50,135 nucleotides of DNA, taken from positions 1-50,135 of the forward strand of contig CAISZK010000073.1 in assembly GCA_903889915.1 (NCBI GenBank), written 5' to 3'. Of the stretch, positions 43,324 through 50,135 are shown piece after piece (position 1 is the first letter of the stretch; every line of letters begins with the position of its first letter). The notes beneath the pieces are model-generated. The model worked only from the letters and a program-made list of their open reading frames with translations. It did no database searches and was not told the DNA's origin. The stretch is from an uncultured Bacteroidota bacterium. GTDB taxonomy: Bacteria; Bacteroidota; Bacteroidia; Bacteroidales; CG2-30-32-10. The position numbers and the translations under genes were made by a program.

Positions 43324-44636
43324 TGATTAAATCTTTAATTAACCATATTAAAGAAAATAGTTCATTTCAAACCTACTTGTTTATTCAACATGAAGAGAAA
43401 ATATCTTCAAAATATTTTTTGGATAAATTTAACAAATATTATACTTCCTTATCTCGAAACGGAATTCATCAAGGGGATATTATTTTGCTTGACTGTATAT
43501 TTAATATAGAAGCAATTATATATCTTATATCGTTATTATACAATAATAACATTGTTTTCCTTTGTAATAAAAGTAAATATCATCCACTTATTACTCCATT
43601 CTATGATTTTCACATTAATTACAATATTATAACTAAAAATATCAAAAAAGATCTTTCCCAACAAAGGAAAATAAAACAATTATTTACAAATAATTCTCCA
43701 GGGCTAATTTTGCAAACTTCTGGCACTACTGGTAGTCCCAAATTTATTATTCACGATATTAACAAACTTCTCATTAAATACAGACCGAAACAAGATTATA
43801 TTAAATATGCTACAATTTACACCATTGATCATATTGCAGGACTTGATTGTTTGTTTTATTCATTATATTCTTTATATACATTTGTAAATATTGATAGTGG
43901 CAATGTGGAATTTTTCTTAAACACTATTGCTACTAACAGCGTCGAACAGATATCACTTACACCCTCTTACCTAAATTTAATTTATTTTAGCAACTTATAT
44001 AAAAACTATAACTTAAATACTGTAAAAACTGTAATTCTTGGCTCTGAATATTTAAATGAAAATACCATTTCACATATTCATTGCATTTTTAACAATAAAG
44101 TAAAAATTATTCATAAGTATGGTGCAACAGAATTTGGAAGTTTATCATCTATTACTAATACTGAAAATCCCCAATTGATCAATATTGATAAATATAAATT
44201 TAAAATAAAAAATGGTTGTCTGTATATTTATTCTCCGTCAATTATGCTTGGACATATTTTCGAAAACAAAGTCATAAAAAACAAAACCAAATGGTATAAT
44301 ACGAATGATTTAGTTGAAATGGAAGGAAGTTGGTTGAAAATTGTTGGGAAGAATGATTTTACAATTAATGTTGGTGGCAATAAAGTGATTCCAAAAGAAG
44401 TTGAAGATTTATTAAACACTATCCCAAATATTCAATATTCGAAAGTCTATGCCATCACTAATTCTATTATGGGACAAGTTGTAGGGGCTGATATTATTAC
44501 TAAAGAAAACGAACTCAAAGAATCGTTAATTAAACGAATCAGGGCATTTGCTATTCATAAAATTGAGTCCTATAAAATACCAGTTGTAATAAATATTATA
44601 GATCAACCCAATATTACTGAACGGATGAAATCTTAA
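43323..44636 (+). CDS. AMP-dependent acyl/aryl ligase
   Basis: This 437-residue ANL-superfamily enzyme has the P-loop QTSGTTGSPK (131-140), YGATEFGS and the hinge YNTNDLVEMEG...KIVGKNDFTINVGGNK, with the C-terminal Lys in NITERMKS two residues before the end. It activates a carboxylic acid as its adenylate and should load it onto one of the two ACPs. The chain is shorter than usual acyl-CoA synthetases (about 500-550), which is normal for ACP-loading ligases of small clusters. It is the last gene of the ACP-methyltransferase-SDR-ligase operon and converges on the KAS III gene. Confidence 0.88.
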   Translation: MIKSLINHIKENSSFQTYLFIQHEEKISSKYFLDKFNKYYTSLSRNGIHQGDIILLDCIFNIEAIIYLISLLYNNNIVFLCNKSKYHPLITPFYDFHINYNIITKNIKKDLSQQRKIKQLFTNNSPGLILQTSGTTGSPKFIIHDINKLLIKYRPKQDYIKYATIYTIDHIAGLDCLFYSLYSLYTFVNIDSGNVEFFLNTIATNSVEQISLTPSYLNLIYFSNLYKNYNLNTVKTVILGSEYLNENTISHIHCIFNNKVKIIHKYGATEFGSLSSITNTENPQLINIDKYKFKIKNGCLYIYSPSIMLGHIFENKVIKNKTKWYNTNDLVEMEGSWLKIVGKNDFTINVGGNKVIPKEVEDLLNTIPNIQYSKVYAITNSIMGQVVGADIITKENELKESLIKRIRAFAIHKIESYKIPVVINIIDQPNITERMKS

Positions 44637-44660
44637 ATGTCTCTAAAAAAGAATTTTTTG

Positions 44661-45716
44661 CTAAATCTCAATGACAGAAGGGCAAATAATTTTTGACACA
44701 TCAAACAAAGCACAACCCCAAGACAAACCTGCACCAAAGCCGGCAACTAAAATCTTTAAACTTTCAGACTTAACCTGAAGGTTAAGTTCTGAAACTATTG
44801 TAAGTGGGATTGAAGCGCCTACCGTGTTCCCAAACCTGGCGAGGGAATTTGGCGCTTTTTGTGGATCAATATGTAATAATTTACAAATACTTTTATTTAT
44901 CAAGGCATTCGCTTGATGAAGAATAAAATAATCAACATCATTAATTGAAGATTTTGCGAATTCTAATGTCTCCGTTATAGAAGGAGGAACCTCTCTTAAA
45001 GCGAATTTAAATACATTTAAACCATTCATAGAAGTATGAACATTTTGCCTAATTACCCCATCTTCATATTTTACATAATTAAGAGATTTCTTATTAAAGA
45101 TATTTCTCACCCCTCCATCTTTAATTAAAATATCTAAGTATCCGGCACCATCGGATTTAAGATTAAAAAACAAACTTTCACTCTCATTTTCACTAAATTC
45201 AACAGCAGTAGCCGTACCTGCATCACCAAATATTGGATATGTCGTTTTATCACGATAGGAAATTCTATAGGAGTTTACATCTCCAACTAACAATAAACCT
45301 TTTTTATTTTCAGACGAGACAAATTTACTTATGACAGATAATCCATACACATATCCGGAACAAGCTTGGCTGATATCAATACAAATTGTATTTTTACTCA
45401 ACCCCAATTTATGTTGCAAAATATTTGACGTGGAAGGTGATATATAATCAGGAGTAACTGATACGAAAACTAGGATACTAATTTCATTTTTGTCCCATTC
45501 CAACTCCTCTATCAATTTATTTGCAGCAATTGCACATAAATCAGATGCCGTTATTCCAATATTGACATGTCTTTTTTCAAAAATACCAGTAGTTTCAATA
45601 ACCCTTTCCCGAAGCTTCTTTTTAATCCAATTGTAATCAAGAATACGTACAATATTTTTGGGGACACAGGAGGAAATACCCACAATTTTGATCTTTGAAG
45701 TTTTAATAAATGACAT
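44661..45716 (-). CDS. Beta-ketoacyl-ACP synthase III-like enzyme
   Basis: This 351-residue FabH-type condensing enzyme has Cys119 (SQACSGYVYG), His267 (FILHQANALINKS) and Asn297 (RFGNTVGASIPL), a complete KAS III catalytic triad. It would join a starter thioester to malonyl-ACP once. It need not be a housekeeping FabH: it is coupled to a dedicated ACP (start overlaps the ACP stop as TAATG) and converges on the ligase operon. Relatives of KAS III can also make C-O or C-N bonds, so acyl transfer is an alternative. Confidence 0.9.
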   Translation of the reverse strand: MSFIKTSKIKIVGISSCVPKNIVRILDYNWIKKKLRERVIETTGIFEKRHVNIGITASDLCAIAANKLIEELEWDKNEISILVFVSVTPDYISPSTSNILQHKLGLSKNTICIDISQACSGYVYGLSVISKFVSSENKKGLLLVGDVNSYRISYRDKTTYPIFGDAGTATAVEFSENESESLFFNLKSDGAGYLDILIKDGGVRNIFNKKSLNYVKYEDGVIRQNVHTSMNGLNVFKFALREVPPSITETLEFAKSSINDVDYFILHQANALINKSICKLLHIDPQKAPNSLARFGNTVGASIPLTIVSELNLQVKSESLKILVAGFGAGLSWGCALFDVSKIICPSVIEI

Positions 45717-45955
45717 TAGGCTCTCCCTTTCTTCTGTATTGTAATAAATAAATCATTAATGGTTTTTGCTTCGAAGATATCATTTTTCTCAATATCAACT
45801 CCAAAATATTCTAATACAAACACGATTGTAAGCATGACATTTAAAGAATCCCACCAATCTTTCATATCACTAATTCTAGTGCCCGGAGTTATACTTCCTT
45901 TCGGTAAATCATTAAACTCCTCTTCAAATTTTTTTATAAATATATCTACGTCCAT
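45716..45955 (-). CDS. Acyl carrier protein (second ACP of the island)
   Basis: This 79-residue ACP carries Ser37 in DWWDSLNVML, the phosphopantetheine site. ATG at 45955 is preferred. A TTG two codons upstream would add two residues. It is upstream of, and overlaps, the KAS III gene by one base, so the two are one transcript. It carries its own motif (WDSLN) unlike the other ACP (DSMGL), so the two may hold different intermediates. Confidence 0.88.
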   Translation of the reverse strand: MDVDIFIKKFEEEFNDLPKGSITPGTRISDMKDWWDSLNVMLTIVFVLEYFGVDIEKNDIFEAKTINDLFITIQKKGRA

Positions 45956-45985
45956 AACCAAAATAAGAAATTATTCTTTGTACTG

Positions 45986-45993
45986 CAAAACTA
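45986..45993 (-). promoter_or_regulatory. -7 box (TAGTTTTG, minus strand) for the ACP-KAS III operon
   Basis: CAAAACTA on the plus strand is TAGTTTTG leftward, 30 bp before the ACP ATG. No -33 partner at standard spacing. Confidence 0.4.
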
Positions 45994-46184
45994 TAAATAA
46001 TAGCTTAAAAAGCAACTCAAATAAGTTGTTACTATAAAATTCTATAGAAACCTAATATTCAGACAATTTTTCTCGCAATTATTTCATCTAATACTTTATT
46101 ACCTTTTCTATTATTCCTTGACTCAATCTTTTAAATAATTCTTCATTTAGCGATTTGATCAGTACATTTTTTTCAATGTTTAAG

Positions 46185-47096
46185 CTATTTGCAAATTTCA
46201 ATTGCTATTGGAAACTTAAATTTCTTCTTACTAATCATTTTTAAATAATACTTAATAATTAACAAAAAACCCATCTGAGAAACAAAAATAATTATTAAAA
46301 AAATAAAATAATAATTCATTTCATTTTTTAAATAAGTATTCATTAGTATAACACACACAAGTAAAACACTAGCGATACAAAAAAACACAAAAAAAACATT
46401 TAGAATTACTTGAATTATTATAGTATAGTTAACTAACCAACCAAATGTAATTCTAATAAGTTTCCTTAAAGAATAACCACTTTTACCACTATCTCTTTCT
46501 ACCCTAATTACATGTTGGAATGACAACATAATATTTCTGAAAATAAATTCGTCAACCAATGGTACATGTTTTTGATGGTTTAAAATATCAAATATTACAT
46601 TGCCATCAATCAAACGAAAAGAAGACCATTTAATATCTTTATAATAAAAAAACGCAACAAGTTTTATTAAAATAACTTTGCCAAATTTAATTAAAAACCT
46701 TCCTTTTTCCTCATACAATCCATAAACGATATTAGCTTGCGTTTCTATCTGTTTTAAAATAAGTTTTCCAATCTCTTCAGGCGGAATCTGAAGATCATCA
46801 TCAATAGTAATTACAAATCTTCCTGCCGCTAATGTAAAACCAAACAACGTGCTTGCATGCTGTCCGTAATTTTTGGTCAATTTAAAAGCTTTTACGATTC
46901 CAGGGTTTTCTTCATAAATTTTCTTTATGGTAGCCCAGCTATTATCTGATGAATGATCATCAATTAAAATAATTTCAAATTTATATTTTAACGAATAAAA
47001 CAACCTTGAAATTCTATCAACTAAAGAATAAATACTATTTTCTCCATTAAATACAGGTACAATGACAGTGTAATCATAATTACTAGTTACCTTCAT
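46185..47096 (-). CDS. GT2 glycosyltransferase with two C-terminal helices (GtrB/DPM1-like)
   Basis: This 303-residue protein has an N-terminal GT-A fold: VIVPVFNGENSI, IILIDDHSSDNSW, the YGQHASTLFGFTLAAG acceptor loop and the metal site ITIDDDLQIPPEE. Two long hydrophobic helices follow (about 235-258 and 267-290). This is the plan of undecaprenyl-phosphate sugar transferases (GtrB, ArnC, DPM1), which place a sugar on a lipid carrier for use outside the cytoplasm. It is read leftward beside the ACP operon. It supports a glycan- or lipid-linked role for the island but does not prove it. Confidence 0.88.
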   Translation of the reverse strand: MKVTSNYDYTVIVPVFNGENSIYSLVDRISRLFYSLKYKFEIILIDDHSSDNSWATIKKIYEENPGIVKAFKLTKNYGQHASTLFGFTLAAGRFVITIDDDLQIPPEEIGKLILKQIETQANIVYGLYEEKGRFLIKFGKVILIKLVAFFYYKDIKWSSFRLIDGNVIFDILNHQKHVPLVDEFIFRNIMLSFQHVIRVERDSGKSGYSLRKLIRITFGWLVNYTIIIQVILNVFFVFFCIASVLLVCVILMNTYLKNEMNYYFIFLIIIFVSQMGFLLIIKYYLKMISKKKFKFPIAIEICK

Positions 47097-47809
47097 AATT
47101 ATTTCTTAGCGAATTCTTATTTTAAAAATTTGAATATTTTTACAGATCCTCATGTTTATAAATTTTTTAATTTGATAGATTAACAATCTCTTGGTAAATA
47201 TTAAAACAATTTTTTGATTAGTAAATAGCATTAGCTTCCTCTGTAATTTCTCAAAAAGTTGCCTGCCCTAAAGTCATCGGATGACTATCCGCTCTATTAA
47301 AACAAGATTCCCTCATAATTTCATTCTGTATCATGTGAAAAGGCATTTTTTTATAGGGGAAATAAAATAAATAATTACCGTTCTTCATGTGTTTATTCTT
47401 TGCTATTCTCTTCAATAATAAGCTGTTCTACAAACATCCTTTGCCACCGCGAAGCAATTTTCTACAATAATTAGATGTTCTACAAACATCTCTTGAAATT
47501 CAATACTAGTGCTACATTGCGAGCCTTTGTAAAAGGCTTTATTATTGTAGTAGAAAACATCTCCGAAACCCTAGATGTTTGTAGAACATCAAATTTTATT
47601 GTTTTTTAAAATGGTAATGATTGTCTTTAAATCCCCATAATAGCACTATTTATCTTTATAAAGTTAAATTCATTAAAATTATAAGCCAAAATACAGTTGA
47701 GATGTCTTTTGCATTTTACACACTATTATTATTCATCATCATTAAAATACTGACAAAATATTCAAAGGTTCTAAAACAGAATTCTTTCATTGAGTAAGAA
47801 TATATCTGA
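47097..47809. other. Gene-free gap with iterated GATGTT..AACATC palindromes
   Basis: No gene is seen. A 17-bp partial palindrome GATGTTCTACAAACATC occurs at 47474-47490, in a near copy at 47422-47438, and inverted at 47574-47590, exactly 100 bp from the second copy. TTTTCTACAATAAT (47458-47471) pairs with ATTATTGTAGTAGAAAA (47541-47557) with a three-base gap. Inside that arm AGCCTTTGTAAAAGGCT (47522-47538) is a perfect 7-bp hairpin. The rest looks like featureless AT-rich DNA. Confidence 0.5.
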
Positions 47810-49219
47810 TTAAATTTTTTCGTTTTCCGGAGTATTAATTTTGAGTTTATTTACACAATCCTGAATTTTTTCATTTGACAATCCACCTTTCTTTGCTTTT
47901 TCCAAATATATGAATCCATTAGTTCCATACATCGACAATATCTCTCCAAAAACTGATTTGCCAAAAGATCCATTCATACATTGAAAGCTTTGTTGTTCAT
48001 CAAAACTAAGTAATGAACAATTTGTGTTGATCATTACTGGAAGAAAATCTGATGGATAATTATAAATTTTTATCCTGAAAATGTTTGCAATAATAAGTTT
48101 CAAAGTTGGATATGCTATTTTTAATGTCTTAAATTTTATCAAAGAAAAAATTACAATCAGAAAGCCTAATAATTTAAGACCATAAGGTTTATTATTGAAT
48201 CGCAACCACCATTGTAGGCTTTTTTCTAATCTTTTCATATTCAGATAGGTTGTGACAGGTTGGACTTTCCCATTGCCTCTTACAAAAATCATTATTTGAG
48301 TGTATAGGCACAAGCGGATTTTAAAAAGATATAATGCTAATAGTATCAGTTTCTGCAAAGTGAATATCTCTTTCCTATCTTTGCCCTGAAAGTATTTATT
48401 ATAAATAGAATCCATGGCAATATCTGGCATCATCATTTGTGATTTTTCCATTTTATCGCTTCCGTTTCCCACCCATGAAAACCCATCAACAGAAATCACT
48501 TTAATAAACAATTTATCTTTTGCATATTCTATACATTCACTTATCACTTCTTCATTATATCCTTTAAATATAAGAGGCGTCAATATAGTAGCCATGCCAT
48601 TTTTTTCAAGATTTTTTAACGCCTCCATTTTTTCTTTATGAAAATTTTGACTAATTGGTAATTTTGTATTTAAATTTAACGCATGGACCGAAAGCCTGAT
48701 TTCATTAACTCCGGTAGCAATAATTTGTTTTAGAAATGATTCATCAGCCAGCTTTATCCCGTTTGAAGCTAACGCAACAATAACTCCTCTACTAGTTGCC
48801 AGTTTAAGAATTTTAAAAATATCTTCGTTTACTGTAGGCTCACCGCCCGATATGCATATTTTTTTATAATGTTTGAAATTCACTAAAATGACTTTAAAAT
48901 CCTCTAGCGTGATATTATCATAATAGGGTAGCTGTGCTTGTAAATTGCAATAATCGCAATTCATGTTACATGAATAGTTAGTTAAGACCCAGCTCATTGT
49001 TATTCTTCCTTGTGGAGTAAATCCTTTTACTTTAAAGAAAAAACTATCCAAATCCGCATAATAATTACCATTAGAAGATAACAGAAAATTATAATCTCCA
49101 TGCTCCTCACATTTATGTCTTAAAAAAACATTTTTACCTTGCTGAATAATTTCCCCCTCAACTTCATTAGTACAATAAGGACAATAAGTTTTAGTTGTTC
49201 GTAGCAATTTTATTTCCAT
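47810..49219 (-). CDS. Radical SAM protein with N-terminal zinc-ribbon-like module (COG1964/Tes-like)
   Basis: This 469-residue protein has an N-terminal module with Cys13, Cys16, Cys37 and His40 (TYCPYC and CEEHGDY), which resembles the leading cluster of COG1964 radical SAM proteins, the group that contains the archaeal tetraether synthase and pterin methyltransferases. The radical SAM cluster is NYSCNMNCDYC (Cys84, 88, 91) and the SAM-binding motif is ISGGEPT (124-129). The C-terminal part is hydrophobic around 290-390, with NTNCSLLSFDEQQSFQCMNG near 410-430 as possible extra cluster ligands. It may act on a lipid, cofactor or peptide. The Tes link is from motif memory only. Confidence 0.82.
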   Translation of the reverse strand: MEIKLLRTTKTYCPYCTNEVEGEIIQQGKNVFLRHKCEEHGDYNFLLSSNGNYYADLDSFFFKVKGFTPQGRITMSWVLTNYSCNMNCDYCNLQAQLPYYDNITLEDFKVILVNFKHYKKICISGGEPTVNEDIFKILKLATSRGVIVALASNGIKLADESFLKQIIATGVNEIRLSVHALNLNTKLPISQNFHKEKMEALKNLEKNGMATILTPLIFKGYNEEVISECIEYAKDKLFIKVISVDGFSWVGNGSDKMEKSQMMMPDIAMDSIYNKYFQGKDRKEIFTLQKLILLALYLFKIRLCLYTQIMIFVRGNGKVQPVTTYLNMKRLEKSLQWWLRFNNKPYGLKLLGFLIVIFSLIKFKTLKIAYPTLKLIIANIFRIKIYNYPSDFLPVMINTNCSLLSFDEQQSFQCMNGSFGKSVFGEILSMYGTNGFIYLEKAKKGGLSNEKIQDCVNKLKINTPENEKI

Positions 49220-49247
49220 GAATTTTTTAAACCTAAAAATAATTATG

Positions 49248-49255
49248 CAAAGGTA
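49248..49255 (-). promoter_or_regulatory. -7 box (TACCTTTG, minus strand) for the radical SAM gene at 49219
   Basis: CAAAGGTA on the plus strand reads TACCTTTG leftward, 28 bp before the start codon. Confidence 0.4.
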
Positions 49256-49288
49256 GCAAAATTTTGAATAAGCTATTTTAAAAAAGTG

Positions 49289-49296
49289 TAATTTTG
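49289..49296 (+). promoter_or_regulatory. -7 box TAATTTTG for the right-edge radical SAM gene
   Basis: TAATTTTG at 49289 has TTTG at 49263-49266 upstream (22 bp apart, slightly long). It lies 71 bp before the ATG at 49368. Confidence 0.45.
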
Positions 49297-49367
49297 CATT
49301 CTACTTTAAGATTATTTTTAATCCCATTTTAGCATATTGCAAAGTTCATTTTAAATTCAAGAATTAA

Positions 49368-50135
49368 ATGACATTAAACTATTTAGAAGCACATGTTGTT
49401 GATCATTGCAATTTAAATTGTAAAGGATGTGGTCATTTTAGTCCTTTGATTAAGAATAAAGAATTTGCCAATTTTGACATTTATAAAAAAGACCTTAATC
49501 GATTAAGTGAAATGTTTACTACAATTAAATCATTTCATATTTTAGGTGGTGAACCATTACTAAATCCTCAACTGATTGATTTTCTCAAATATTCTAGAAG
49601 TATTTTACCTGCGTCAAATATTTACTTAGTTACAAATGGTATTTTACTTGAAAAACAAGATAAATCTTTCTGGAATAGCTGTAATGACAATAATATCGCA
49701 ATAAACCTGACATCCTATCCAATTAAAATTAATTTACCTAGTATCATTTCTATGTGCAGAAATTTTAATATCCGTTTTAATATCTCATTTGCTAAGAAAA
49801 AATTTATTAAAATAATAAATATCAGGGGGGATTCCAATCCAAGTAAAAGTTTTAAACTCTGTAAAAGTTTGTTTGCTTGTACTTTTTTAAAAAACGGACA
49901 TATTTACCCATGTGCTTTTTCATGCCATGTTAAATATTTCAATGATTTTTTTGGTCAAAAAATAAAAGCAGATGAAGCATTTAATGGAATTGATATTTAT
50001 TCAAATTCAGCAGCAGAAATACAGCAGTTTTTAAATAAACCCACTCCTTATTGCAAATATTGCACTAGTAAGCCACAATTTTTTGACTGGGGACTTTCTG
50101 AAAGAAAAATGTCTGAATGGATTGCAGAAGATAAC
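49368..50135 (+). CDS. Radical SAM protein, 5' part (continues past the right edge)
   Basis: This open frame starts at ATG 49368 (MTLNYLEAHVVDHC) and has no stop before the window ends, so only the first 256 residues are seen. The cluster motif is DHCNLNCKGCGHFSPL (Cys14, 18, 21), then FHILGGEPLLNP, the SAM-binding GGEP. Later cysteines in KLCKSLFACTFLKNGHIYPC and PTPYCKYC look like a SPASM or twitch auxiliary cluster region. The frame is divergent from the radical SAM gene at 47810-49219. Such proteins often modify peptides, sugars or cofactors. The substrate is unknown. Confidence 0.85.
   Translation, partial: MTLNYLEAHVVDHCNLNCKGCGHFSPLIKNKEFANFDIYKKDLNRLSEMFTTIKSFHILGGEPLLNPQLIDFLKYSRSILPASNIYLVTNGILLEKQDKSFWNSCNDNNIAINLTSYPIKINLPSIISMCRNFNIRFNISFAKKKFIKIINIRGDSNPSKSFKLCKSLFACTFLKNGHIYPCAFSCHVKYFNDFFGQKIKADEAFNGIDIYSNSAAEIQQFLNKPTPYCKYCTSKPQFFDWGLSERKMSEWIAEDN

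Noticed and set aside
39337-49219. CRISPR or defence system reading of the AT-rich island
   Set aside because: No direct-repeat/spacer pattern, Cas, reverse transcriptase, nuclease or helicase gene was seen. The genes are biosynthetic in type.
1-50135. tRNA and rRNA genes
   Set aside because: No T-loop GGTTCGAnTCC pattern with matching acceptor arms and no conserved rRNA segment was noticed by eye on either strand. A dedicated scan was not possible here.

Overview
The window looks like a chromosome segment of an uncultured or little-studied member of the Bacteroidota. The evidence is gene content and signals. There is an rplM-rpsI-rpsB-tsf block, OmpA/VWA/TPR envelope proteins with a PorE-like architecture, and Bacteroidota-type promoters (TAnnTTTG, sometimes with an upstream TTTG) in front of many genes. 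Shine-Dalgarno sites are rarely obvious, and the intergenic gaps carry iterated short words. No rRNA, tRNA, CRISPR array or intact insertion sequence was seen.

Layout. 1-2.8 kb: the 3' part of an asparagine synthetase-type amidotransferase and a polytopic membrane protein, probably the end of a surface-polysaccharide locus. 2.9-6.2 kb: a SpoU-type RNA methyltransferase and mutS. 6.2-7.5 kb: a 42-bp tandem repeat array and an orphan two-helix membrane protein. 7.6-13.7 kb: a ketoacyl synthase, the fused acyl-CoA mutase icmF and, divergent from it, butyrate kinase. 13.7-16.5 kb: tsf, rpsB, rpsI and rplM, read leftward from two near-duplicate tandem promoters. 16.8-23.8 kb: two PLP enzymes, a 45-residue lipoprotein with a long hairpin behind it, and a molybdenum hydroxylase (fused Mo+FAD subunit plus a [2Fe-2S] subunit). 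23.9-27.2 kb: a four-PAS sensor kinase and a UbiA prenyltransferase. 27.2-29.4 kb: a 21-bp tandem repeat array, a hypothetical protein with a possible FnIII-like end, and a cluster of REP-like hairpins. 29.4-36.3 kb: a VWA-OmpA protein, a vapBC-like module with an orphan HigA-like regulator, a TPR protein and a PorE-like OmpA protein.

From about 36.3 kb to the right edge the DNA becomes visibly more AT-rich, genes are separated by long empty gaps, and the content is accessory. It holds a GNAT acetyltransferase, a tandem flavodoxin-fold protein, a B12-type radical SAM protein, an ACP-methyltransferase-SDR-AMP ligase operon, a convergent ACP-KAS III operon, a GT2 glycosyltransferase, a radical SAM protein with an N-terminal Cys/His zinc-ribbon-like module, and a third radical SAM protein cut by the right edge. 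I infer a small dedicated acyl-chain assembly line: acid activation, loading on an ACP, one KAS III condensation, ketoreduction and methylation. It is possibly coupled to decoration of a surface glycan or lipid. The product cannot be read from the sequence. This island is the best candidate for an undescribed system.

Second-look structures include two unrelated tandem arrays that share a 21-bp/7-codon period with a self-complementary core, a roughly 400-bp MITE-like element at 37.2-37.65 kb, and repeat words that run into gene ends and one start codon.
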